A stretch of DNA of 10,089 nt from Nitrososphaerales archaeon TH5896 (GTDB lineage Archaea > Thermoproteota > Nitrososphaeria > Nitrososphaerales > Nitrososphaeraceae). The notes under the pieces were generated by a model. That model was not told the DNA's origin and made no database searches. It saw only the letters and a program-made list of their open reading frames with translations. Every line of letters begins with the position of its first letter. Within the stretch, counting starts at the first letter, position 1. Location: assembly GCA_014523625.1 (NCBI GenBank), contig JAATVP010000202.1, positions 1 through 10,089 on the forward strand. The letters are read 5' to 3'. The position numbers and the translations under genes are program-made. This document shows positions 1-6,231 of the stretch, piece after piece.

Positions 1-4
1 GATC

Positions 5-2743
5 CTAGACTGATCCTCCCCAAAAAAGTTCATCCAAATTGGATTGCCGTGGTTGTCCAACCAATGATTTGAAATTAAAGTTTAAAGATGCGAGTATTTG
101 ATCGAATGTAACTTCCATAGTTTCGAGGTACTTGTCGGTATCTATTTCTTCCGGCTTTGCAAGTTCGACTGGCTTCACACCTTCGACTGTTCCAGTTTTT
201 ACGTAGGAAATTATGCCTCCTGCCTTTATTTCTCGTCCTTTTTCAACAAGGAATCTTGCTGCCTTGATATGTTGCGGAAGACCCTTGTGAGAGTCCTTCC
301 CAACTACATCGGAACCATCGATTGAGCTTGATCTTACAGTCGAGTTGGCGATTTTCTTTCCATATTTATCAGGTGACTTGTTTATCATTACATTAAAGCT
401 CAAATCCTGCACTGGGATCCGGCGGCTAACTAAATTCTTTGCATTCTCCTGAAGAATACTTTTTATCTTCTCTCTTGCAGATTCGAAATCATTCTCAGAA
501 TCTACTTTACTTAAGATATCTAACATGTGGAAAAAAGCATTTCTAATAAAAGGAGGAGTATGAGATTTTTTCCCAGTTAGACCCTTAACATCTACCGTAC
601 CGTCAGAGAGGACTCCAAGATAATTTTTTTTCAATTCACTGAATACGACATACCTATACGTTTTATCAATCTCTAAATCGACCCCATATTTAGCTCTCGC
701 CCATTTAGTAATTTCATCCACCTTAGTAGGCGATGGACCCTTTAGAAATAAAGAATCAGTATCTCCGTAAATTACATCAATACCGATTTCTCTACATTTT
801 TCGATAGTAGAATAAGTGGTCATTCTCCCGAGTGCTGCTGTAGCATCTGCAACAGGTAGGCAATAAAGTGGAAATATCTCGGCTCCCATCACACCATAGC
901 TTGCATTTAAGATCACCTTAATTGCCTGGCTTACCACGCTGTAAAGCAGACGCTCTTCCAAAACAATTGATTTTTCTTTAGATAATTGTTTGTAATACCT
1001 GACACGCAGATCTCTTAGAGATCCGATAAGTTGTGACGTAAGTCCTCTATTCTTCTTACAAATCCAATGCGTTGTGCCAGCTATCAGCTGACCTGCATCA
1101 TTTTTACATTCATGATGAGGACAGTTGACTGTCTCATAGGATAAATTATACACTTTTATAATACTTGGATAAAGACTAGCAAAGTCAACCACTATCACAT
1201 TAAAGTGAATTCCTAACTTAGGTTCCACCACGAGGCCTCCACGATACTTCTTTTCCTTAATGATAGCGACGGTCGACGAAGATCCTTTAGCGCTGAGTTC
1301 CTCTCGTCTCGGAATAAGAATATTATTTCTTCTGTGTTCGTAGTATAGCATTCCTCGGATCCATTGGTTGACACCAAATCTAGAAACATCATCAAGGGAT
1401 GATCGTGCAATTCGGGCTATTACTAGCAGAAGCTTCATGAGGAGATTGTTACCAAAGCTAGTAAGTCTGAATGTAAGATCGGCGTCTCTAAGACAGTATT
1501 CTGCCAGCTTCTGTAAGGGTAGCTCACTAATATCCAAATCTAGATCGAGCTTACCTTCGCCTAGCAGGGCAAGAGAGATAGCATTAAGCGTGTACTCAGA
1601 ATATTTATTACCAAATGCATAAATCTGGATTGATCTGTTCTGAAATGTCCTAAACAGATCAAGATGGATTGCGTTCTTTAGGCGAACTGGTTCCGCTAAT
1701 GTTCCTCGTTTCACAAAGCTATCTCTCTTTACTAGGATTGGTACTTGCTCCTTTGGGATAGGAGAATGCGAAGTCGGATCGATCCTAGAATCCTGTGATC
1801 GGGAGTACAAATAGGGAAGATCAAAATCATCACCATTATAAGTAATAACTATCGGATATGAGTTTATCACCTTAAACGTCTTTTCTATTAATTCCTTTTC
1901 AGTCAGACACAACTCAGATTCTGGCATATTCACTTTCTCAACTGTATCCGAATTTCTCCTCCCTAAAACAAGAATCTTCTTGAAACCATCAGTACCAACT
2001 AAACCTACAGCAATTATTCTTTTTTCATGCTCTCGAGCCGTAGGCATTTGGCCTTCCTCCGATTCTACCTCGATATCAAGCGCAACTCTTTTGAGCTCCG
2101 GTACAGGTTGGTTCAGTAAATTGGCCCAACTGGTAACATGATTTTGGTAACCATGATTTGAATTATTCCCGTATTCATCTTTACTATTATTGTCATTATT
2201 ATTCAAAACAAGCCGCTTTAACGCCTCATTGACTGTCTCAGAAATGCCGTAATCCTCATTGACTATGGAGTCTCCTTCTCGTCTATAGTATGAACCCGGT
2301 ATAAGGCCACAATCATATAGATAGTTTTCGTGGTATTTGATGTCTGCCTCCCAAGATCGCACTCTTTCTCTTACGCTGTTGTCAGTTCCACCAATTGACA
2401 ACGGGTCTGGAGCCACGATTTTTAAAACCTCAATTATCTGATCATTGATCAAATCTCGTTTCTTTGTTAGTTGAAGTGATAACTTCTTATCCTCATTGCA
2501 TATCGCCTCTGCTCTGTTCTGGTACTCCAACTTCGTATAGCAGTAAGGCTTATGATTGGTTCTATCTCTCCAGGCAACAAGTCGATTCTCCTCAGAGTCA
2601 TAAAATAAAAGATAAACCTTTTGTTCATCACCTACATAGATTGACGAAAGGAGGAGCCCAACCCGACCATCCGGAAGCTCTTGCAAATCATGAAATCTTT
2701 TCCTTTTTTCAAATGATATCATGGGCGGCGTGTTTTCCAACAT
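5..2743 (-). CDS. polB: Family B replicative DNA polymerase (PolB) with 3'-5' exonuclease
   Basis: Template-directed DNA synthesis with proofreading. The 912-residue protein is complete. The exonuclease domain shows Exo I (D223, E225 in ALDIEVE), Exo II (N303 to D308, YNGDDFDLPYL) and Exo III (Y416, D420 in YCLRDA). The polymerase domain shows motif A DFASLYPSII (520-529, metal ligand D520), motif B with K609, N613 and YG 616-617, motif C YGDTDS (659-664, D661 and D663) and the KKNYLG motif near 705. Cysteines 541, 546 and 562 lie between motifs A and B, as in other archaeal PolBs. The last residues, QSNLDELFW (900-908), resemble a PCNA-interacting peptide. An Asn-rich stretch (181-200) interrupts the region before Exo I. 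All catalytic carboxylates are present, so the enzyme should be active. The ATG at 2743 lies about 25 nt from a TATA box. The gene is divergent from the small gene at 2915. Family assignment is certain. Confidence 0.97.
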   Translation of the reverse strand: MLENTPPMISFEKRKRFHDLQELPDGRVGLLLSSIYVGDEQKVYLLFYDSEENRLVAWRDRTNHKPYCYTKLEYQNRAEAICNEDKKLSLQLTKKRDLINDQIIEVLKIVAPDPLSIGGTDNSVRERVRSWEADIKYHENYLYDCGLIPGSYYRREGDSIVNEDYGISETVNEALKRLVLNNNDNNSKDEYGNNSNHGYQNHVTSWANLLNQPVPELKRVALDIEVESEEGQMPTAREHEKRIIAVGLVGTDGFKKILVLGRRNSDTVEKVNMPESELCLTEKELIEKTFKVINSYPIVITYNGDDFDLPYLYSRSQDSRIDPTSHSPIPKEQVPILVKRDSFVKRGTLAEPVRLKNAIHLDLFRTFQNRSIQIYAFGNKYSEYTLNAISLALLGEGKLDLDLDISELPLQKLAEYCLRDADLTFRLTSFGNNLLMKLLLVIARIARSSLDDVSRFGVNQWIRGMLYYEHRRNNILIPRREELSAKGSSSTVAIIKEKKYRGGLVVEPKLGIHFNVIVVDFASLYPSIIKVYNLSYETVNCPHHECKNDAGQLIAGTTHWICKKNRGLTSQLIGSLRDLRVRYYKQLSKEKSIVLEERLLYSVVSQAIKVILNASYGVMGAEIFPLYCLPVADATAALGRMTTYSTIEKCREIGIDVIYGDTDSLFLKGPSPTKVDEITKWARAKYGVDLEIDKTYRYVVFSELKKNYLGVLSDGTVDVKGLTGKKSHTPPFIRNAFFHMLDILSKVDSENDFESAREKIKSILQENAKNLVSRRIPVQDLSFNVMINKSPDKYGKKIANSTVRSSSIDGSDVVGKDSHKGLPQHIKAARFLVEKGREIKAGGIISYVKTGTVEGVKPVELAKPEEIDTDKYLETMEVTFDQILASLNFNFKSLVGQPRQSNLDELFWGGSV

Positions 2744-2763
2744 ATTTCAATCTTCAATGACAG

Positions 2764-2771
2764 ATATAAAA
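2764..2771 (-). promoter_or_regulatory. TATA box of polB
   Basis: On the minus strand this reads TTTTATAT, preceded by purine-rich GAATA, which could serve as a BRE. Its centre is about 25 nt upstream of the polB ATG, so transcription should start at or next to the ATG and give a leaderless mRNA. No Shine-Dalgarno sequence precedes the ATG, which fits. Seen by eye; not tested. Confidence 0.6.
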
Positions 2772-2872
2772 TATTCATTATATGAGACATTAGACTTGGC
2801 CAGCTATCATAAACCTAGATATCTGTTATCAATTTTTATCTATCAGCTCAGCAATTAATTGAGACTTGTTTT

Positions 2873-2882
2873 GATATATATT
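2873..2882 (+). promoter_or_regulatory. TATA box of the PH-like small gene
   Basis: The sequence GATATATATT is centred about 37 nt before the ATG at 2915, which predicts a leader of roughly 10 nt. The rest of the 171-bp divergent region (2744-2914) holds the polB promoter and a 10-bp palindrome at 2852-2861. I see no tRNA or other RNA gene in it. Confidence 0.5.
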
Positions 2883-2914
2883 CTGGAAATTACAGTATAC
2901 GCACAAATAATATC

Positions 2915-3241
2915 ATGACTTTGAACGATTTTCTCTTACCTGTCGAGAATGTAAAGTTTTATGGCAAATGTCCTGTCGAATATTCTGGGAAGAAGTACAA
3001 ACTATTGATGACCGACCGCAGGATTATTCTATTTGCCAAACGGGGCCATATCCACAAGTCAAACGATATAGTCAGCGAGAGGCTAGACCGACTTCATGGC
3101 TTGGAATACTCGGAGAAAGGATTCTTGTTTAGGAAAGCCAAAATCTGCATACAAGGAACAGAGAAACTAGAAATCCACGGACCAGTCTCAGAACTAAAAA
3201 TATTGTTTAGCAGTGCGCAGAAGCTAGTGAATCTTCATTAA
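2915..3241 (+). CDS. Small protein with PH-like (bacterial-type pleckstrin homology) fold, function unknown
   Basis: A complete 108-residue cytosolic protein with no signal peptide or membrane segment. The segment KKYKLLMTDRRIILFAKRG (26-44) has the pattern of two adjacent beta strands, with the T-D-R-R-I-I-L-F core typical of bacterial/archaeal PH-like and SHOCT-associated domains. It is followed by further short strands (FLFRKAKICI, KLEIHG) and a C-terminal helix (VSELKILFSSAQKLV) that would cap the barrel. The order strands-then-helix is what a PH fold needs, but the similarity is by eye and no function follows from it. The gene has its own TATA box, diverges from polB and converges with rpsJ, so it is probably monocistronic. 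No Shine-Dalgarno is apparent. I am confident that it is a gene, less so of the fold. Confidence 0.75.
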   Translation: MTLNDFLLPVENVKFYGKCPVEYSGKKYKLLMTDRRIILFAKRGHIHKSNDIVSERLDRLHGLEYSEKGFLFRKAKICIQGTEKLEIHGPVSELKILFSSAQKLVNLH

Positions 3242-3298
3242 GAAAAGGTTTGCAATGAACTTAGTAATGCCAACAAATAGTCCAATTTATGCTGGCGC

Positions 3299-3303
3299 AA
3301 AAA
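3299..3303 (-). terminator. Candidate oligo-T terminator for the tuf-rpsJ unit
   Basis: On the minus strand TTTTT occurs about 40 nt downstream of the uS10 stop codon, inside the 100-bp convergent gap 3242-3341. Archaeal RNA polymerase can terminate at short T runs without a hairpin. It is the only T run of this length in the gap. No comparable run follows the plus-strand gene ending at 3241. Weak evidence. Confidence 0.3.
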
Positions 3304-3341
3304 TAGTCAGACTTTAACTAGGCAATATGAACGCGAGTGGT

Positions 3342-3653
3342 CTATTGAGTTAATGAGACCTCAATATACACATCATCTGGTATTTTTAAGCGCATCAACT
3401 GCCGGATAGCTCTATCGTCTGCTCCCAAATCAATGACACGCCTATGGATTCTTAATTCGTACTTATCATAGGTATTTGTTCCTTGCCCACAAGGTGATTT
3501 TCTTGTGACTACCTTCATCTTCTTTGTAGGTAACGGATGGGGTCCTTTTAACCGGATTCCGTTTTTTTCTCCAAGTCCCTTAATTTCGGAGCAGACAGTC
3601 TCCAAGGTCGAGAGATTGGTACTGGTTAGTTTTATTCTTGCTTCTTGAGGCAA
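3342..3653 (-). CDS. rpsJ: Small-subunit ribosomal protein uS10 (S10p)
   Basis: Component of the 30S head. The 103-residue length is normal for archaeal S10. The S10 signature is seen as GPHPLPT (37-43), followed by a basic loop (KKMKVVTRKSPCGQG) and YDKYELRIHRRVID, the part that contacts 16S rRNA and neighbouring proteins. The start must be the TTG at 3653: the preceding in-frame codon is TAG (3654-3656), and the next Met is residue 46, inside the conserved core. GAGTGAT, spanning the end of the EF-1A gene (TGA at 3665-3663) and the linker, is a partial match to the archaeal Shine-Dalgarno GAGGTGAT at a usable distance. The gene begins 9 nt after the EF-1A stop, so co-transcription and probably translational coupling are expected. 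The tuf-rpsJ order is common in archaea. Confidence 0.96.
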   Translation of the reverse strand: MPQEARIKLTSTNLSTLETVCSEIKGLGEKNGIRLKGPHPLPTKKMKVVTRKSPCGQGTNTYDKYELRIHRRVIDLGADDRAIRQLMRLKIPDDVYIEVSLTQ

Positions 3654-3662
3654 CTAAATCAC

Positions 3663-4976
3663 TCATTTCTTGCTAGGATCATATTTTTCTATAATCCCTT
3701 TCACCACACCAGCTGCAATTGTAGTCCCCATATCCCTGAGAGCAAATCGTCCAATTTCAGGAAACTCTTTGAAGGTCTCAATTGCAAGTGGCCTCGTAGG
3801 TTTCACTCTTACTATGGCAGCGTCGCCAGTTTTTAAGAATTTTGGCTTTTCTTCTACTATTCCCCCCGTCTTCGCGTCTATCTTTGCTACAAACTCTGAA
3901 AGAGTAGCAGCCACTTGAGCTGTGTGGGCATGTAGAACAGGAGTGTATCCTGGTGCCATTGCAGTAGGGTGGTGAATCACAATTATTTGTGCCTCAAATT
4001 CTCGAGCGACAGAAGGTGGCTGGTCAGTTGATCCCAATATATCCCCGCGTTTTATTGATTTCCTATCAACTCCTCGAAGGTTGAAGCCTATGTTATCGCC
4101 CGCTTCAGCTGATTCCATTTGAGTGTGATGAGTCTCTATCGATTTTACTTCGCCAGTCACGCCAGACGGCATCACTATCACCTTGTCATTAGCCCGAACG
4201 ACTCCTGTTTCAACTCGGCCTACAGGTACCGTTCCAACTCCAGTGATGGTATACACATCCTGAATTGGAATTCTAAGAGGTTTCCCAATTGGTTTTTCTG
4301 GAGCCTCAAACATATCGAGAGATTCTGCAAGCGTAGGACCTTTGTACCAAGGTGTATTTTCAGATAGTTTAACCAAATTATCACCTTTCCAAGCAGAAAC
4401 TGGGATAAATTGAACCTTGCTCGTATTATACCCTACTAACTTCAGCATTTTTTCCACCAGGTCTTTCACCTCCTTGTATCGCTGTTCGGAATAAGCAACG
4501 TCGTCCATCTTGTTTAAAACTACAGCTATTTGGCTCACACCTAAGGTACGGGACAAAAATGCATGCTCCCGTGCCTGACCTCCGGGATCAGTGGCAGCTT
4601 CGGTCTCACCTGGTTTCACAGAGACTACAAGAACAGCAGCATCGGCTTCTGATGCACCGGTAATCATATTCTTGATAAAATCCCTATGTCCTGGGGCATC
4701 AATAAGCGTATAAAAGAACTTTTGAGTCTCGAATTTCTGGAAAGCAAGGTCTATGGTTACACCTCTATCCCTTTCTTCCTTAATGCTATCCAAGACCCAA
4801 GCATACTTGAAGGTGTCACCCTTTCCCGTCGCTTCGGATTCCTTCGCGTATGCATCAATAGTTCGTTGATCAATAACTTTTAAGTCCACCATTAAATGAC
4901 CAACAGTAGTCGATTTACCATTATCGACATGACCTACAACAACTAGGTTCATGTGGGGTTTCTTGCTTGCGCTCAT
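3663..4976 (-). CDS. tuf: Translation elongation factor 1-alpha (aEF1A / EF-Tu homologue)
   Basis: GTPase that delivers aminoacyl-tRNA to the ribosomal A site. The 437 residues match the archaeal family length. G motifs are all intact: G1 GHVDNGKST (15-23), switch I RGVTID (71-76), G3 DAPGH (93-97), G4 NKMD (155-158) and G5 SAW (194-196). Domains II and III follow, with GVGTVPVGRVETG and the conserved basic C-terminal barrel (VRVKPTRPLAIETF, then RFALRDMGTTIAAGVV). The archaeal/eukaryotic-type segment FKYAWVLD followed by KEERDRG separates it from bacterial EF-Tu. Start ATG 4976 is followed by a short basic leader and the first beta strand, and lies about 30 nt from a good TATA box. The gene heads a transcription unit with rpsJ 9 nt downstream. 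The rest of the usual archaeal str cluster (rpsL, rpsG) is not upstream; a cupin gene is there instead. Confidence 0.98.
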   Translation of the reverse strand: MSASKKPHMNLVVVGHVDNGKSTTVGHLMVDLKVIDQRTIDAYAKESEATGKGDTFKYAWVLDSIKEERDRGVTIDLAFQKFETQKFFYTLIDAPGHRDFIKNMITGASEADAAVLVVSVKPGETEAATDPGGQAREHAFLSRTLGVSQIAVVLNKMDDVAYSEQRYKEVKDLVEKMLKLVGYNTSKVQFIPVSAWKGDNLVKLSENTPWYKGPTLAESLDMFEAPEKPIGKPLRIPIQDVYTITGVGTVPVGRVETGVVRANDKVIVMPSGVTGEVKSIETHHTQMESAEAGDNIGFNLRGVDRKSIKRGDILGSTDQPPSVAREFEAQIIVIHHPTAMAPGYTPVLHAHTAQVAATLSEFVAKIDAKTGGIVEEKPKFLKTGDAAIVRVKPTRPLAIETFKEFPEIGRFALRDMGTTIAAGVVKGIIEKYDPSKK

Positions 4977-5000
4977 ACCGGTAGAACATTAAGAGGGCTT

Positions 5001-5011
5001 TATTTGTATTT
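5001..5011 (-). promoter_or_regulatory. TATA box of the tuf-rpsJ unit
   Basis: On the minus strand this reads AAATACAAATA, preceded by CG and purines (CGAAA) that could be the BRE. It is centred about 30 nt upstream of the EF-1A ATG, so the transcript would have a leader of only a few nt or none. It sits inside the 62-bp gap after the cupin gene, showing that EF-1A need not rely on read-through from the cupin. Confidence 0.6.
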
Positions 5012-5038
5012 CGTTGTTCACAAGTAAAGTTATGATGA

Positions 5039-5395
5039 TTATGGGGTACTAGGATCGATTCTGTTAAAGTCGTCTTCAATCCGAACTATGTCGTCTTCGT
5101 CAAAATGACCGTAGGATATCTCTAGCACAGTACAGCCATTTGACAATGCTTTGATTCGGTGTTGACTTTTTGAAGCAATAGAGATATCATCTCCTTCCTT
5201 TACACTCGCGGTCTGGCCGTCAATCTCAACTTCTGCAGTTCCGCTTATTATCCTCCAGAATTCGTTTCTGTGTTTATGGTATTGGAGACTCAGCCGTTGG
5301 TTAGAAGTGATATAGATTAATTTAACCGTGCTCTTCTTATTTTCATGAAATTTTTCAAACCTGCCCCATGGTCTATCTTCTGAGTATATCTTCAT
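5039..5395 (-). CDS. Stand-alone cupin, type II mannose-6-phosphate isomerase-like
   Basis: A 118-residue single-domain cupin. RPWGRFEKF (8-16) is the usual opening of the isomerase domain of ManC-type mannose-6-phosphate isomerase/GDP-mannose pyrophosphorylase proteins. Cupin motif 1 gives H40, H42 and E45 (YHKHRNEFW) with G52; motif 2 gives G68, H79 and N86, so the metal-binding set (HxH, E, H) is complete. An acidic tail (HFDEDDIVRIEDDF) also matches that family. The reading frame extends to an ATG at 5416, but I chose the inner ATG at 5395: a CTTTTAAAG TATA-like box lies 26 nt before it and directly abuts the outer ATG, and the family consensus begins here. Single-domain cupins of this type may be isomerases in sugar-nucleotide or glycan metabolism; the substrate cannot be read from sequence. 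EF-1A follows after 62 bp. Confidence 0.88.
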   Translation of the reverse strand: MKIYSEDRPWGRFEKFHENKKSTVKLIYITSNQRLSLQYHKHRNEFWRIISGTAEVEIDGQTASVKEGDDISIASKSQHRIKALSNGCTVLEISYGHFDEDDIVRIEDDFNRIDPSTP

Positions 5396-5416
5396 AGTAA
5401 AGAAGAGGGAGGTCAT

Positions 5417-5425
5417 CTTTAAAAG
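5417..5425 (-). promoter_or_regulatory. TATA-like box of the cupin gene
   Basis: CTTTTAAAG on the minus strand, centred 26 nt upstream of the inner ATG at 5395. If used, the outer ATG at 5416 would not be transcribed, which is the main reason for the shorter gene model. The box is a perfect-symmetry type (TTTTAAA), so orientation is set only by flanking bases. Confidence 0.45.
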
Positions 5426-5472
5426 TGGTTAACTCGTATGATCATAATACTTTAATTAAAGGAATTTTCAAT

Positions 5473-5665
5473 ATGAATGAAGTATTGGAGAGTAAATATC
5501 GAATTGTACAAGGCAGCAACATCCAACGTGTGATGGAATTGTTAGGGGACCTAAATCAGCCTACAACATTAGGCTTTGTATGTGTCCTTGTCACCACAGC
5601 AATTATCAAATGACAAAGCGTATCACATCTGTATTGAATACCCCAATGGGCATAATTGGAAATGA
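5473..5665 (+). pseudogene. Small gene split by a one-base frameshift (about 64 aa if repaired)
   Basis: Frame one runs from ATG 5473 to TGA 5611-5613 (46 aa) and opens with SKYRIVQGSNIQRVMELLGDL, a strand-helix start like that of small DUF1737/DUF4177-type domains. Its tail is unlike such a domain. The +1 frame, open from 5573 to TGA 5663-5665, reads LYVSLS, then AYHICIEYPNGHNWK, two amphipathic strands ending in an aromatic-rich tail that would complete a strand-helix-strand-strand fold. Skipping one base between 5573 and 5610 joins the two. An upstream GTG at 5425 would lengthen frame one but overlaps the divergent cupin promoter, so I prefer ATG 5473. It could be a pseudogene, a sequencing error, or simply a 46-residue protein with a coincidental second frame. 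The family guess is weak; no function is assigned. Confidence 0.45.
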
Positions 5666-5678
5666 TTCGTTACAATAG

Positions 5679-5751
5679 TTGCCAGTTAGGCAAACGTACA
5701 ATCCAAATATCCTAGAGACCCTCTAATAGTAGGCTGTATTCATTTCTGAAT
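5679..5751. other. Three short perfect hairpins in a convergent gap
   Basis: The gap between the broken small gene and the next minus-strand gene (5666-5765) has no gene. It contains three perfect 5-bp inverted repeats: TTGCC/GGCAA with a 5-nt loop (5679-5693), TAGAG/CTCTA with a 3-nt loop (5713-5725), and ATTCA/TGAAT with a 4-nt loop (5738-5751). None is followed by a T run on either strand, so they are not standard intrinsic terminators. They may structure the 3' ends of both convergent transcripts. Confidence 0.35.
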
Positions 5752-5765
5752 GATTACCAAATGAC

Positions 5766-6134
5766 CTAGGATTTTTGAGAAAGCTCTTCAATATTTTCTA
5801 GGCATTGCATCACCAGTTCACGGCTACGATGCATGACCCATGATGCAAATTTGTCTGGAGTGAAAATATACTGCTGATGAAAACTTGGTGGAACGAATCC
5901 TCCATATACAATTACTTGTACTATGATAAAATCTTTACAGACCGTGGCGATTTCTTCCTCAGCTGATTGCTCAGATTCTTCCATAGTTTTTCTGTACAGT
6001 AGAATCGGATGCCGTAATCTCCCGGCGAGTAGCGAGGTCTTGGCGAGTTTATCTCGAAGTCTCTCTACGAGCCATTGATCTAAAGTGACCTGCCCGCTAT
6101 CAAGAGCAATCTGCTTATTAGTAGTCAATAGCAT
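5766..6134 (-). CDS. Hypothetical protein, 122 aa, family not recognised
   Basis: I do not recognise this family. The protein is soluble by appearance. Residues 18-48 (LDQWLVERLRDKLAKTS and on to LRHPILLYRK) look like one or two basic amphipathic helices; 52-62 is acidic (EESEQSAEEEI); 69-82 is a strongly hydrophobic strand pair (FIIVQVIVYGGFVPP); the tail from 94 is an amphipathic helix ending in an acidic segment. The strand is too short and too interrupted by Q, Y and PP to be a convincing membrane span. The open frame reaches a TTG at 6146, but the ATG at 6134 is preferred because a TATA-like box lies about 24 nt before it and no Shine-Dalgarno is seen. It follows ileS by 97 bp on the same strand and probably has its own promoter. 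Length, composition and a plausible promoter support a real gene. Confidence 0.75.
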   Translation of the reverse strand: MLLTTNKQIALDSGQVTLDQWLVERLRDKLAKTSLLAGRLRHPILLYRKTMEESEQSAEEEIATVCKDFIIVQVIVYGGFVPPSFHQQYIFTPDKFASWVMHRSRELVMQCLENIEELSQKS

Positions 6135-6152
6135 CAATTTTTCCAATTTTTT

Positions 6153-6162
6153 GTATTTAATT
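6153..6162 (-). promoter_or_regulatory. TATA-like box of the 122-aa hypothetical gene
   Basis: AATTAAATAC on the minus strand, centred about 24 nt upstream of ATG 6134, again the spacing expected for a leaderless mRNA. It lies only about 12 nt from the alternative TTG at 6146, which argues against that start. The remaining bases of the gap (to 6231) hold only a weak 5-bp inverted repeat (6201-6223). Confidence 0.45.
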
Positions 6163-6231
6163 TACCACGGTTACAAAACTTGACCGAAAGCTAAAATTGT
6201 TCAGGATTGTCATACACACCTGACGGAATTA

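Noticed and set aside
1368..1622. Open frame opposite polB, and other long antisense frames opposite tuf, ileS and ppa
   Set aside because: They lie wholly inside well-supported genes on the other strand, have no promoter or family features, and are shadows of the real coding frames.
2744..2914. Possible tRNA or small RNA in the divergent polB region
   Set aside because: No acceptor-stem pairing, no TTCRA loop motif and high A/T content; promoter elements explain the region.
3275..3308. Direct repeat AAATAGTC (3275-3282 and 3301-3308) in the gap between the PH-like gene and rpsJ
   Set aside because: Eight AT-rich bases repeated twice with no other structure; expected by chance and not tied to a promoter.
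5031..5041. ATGATGA resembling the C box of an archaeal C/D guide RNA
   Set aside because: No CTGA D or D' box at the needed distance, and it runs into the cupin 3' end.
6201..6223. TCAGG/CCTGA inverted repeat just after the IleRS stop, possible terminator
   Set aside because: Only a 5-bp stem with a 13-nt loop, and just a T4 run after it on the minus strand; too weak to call.
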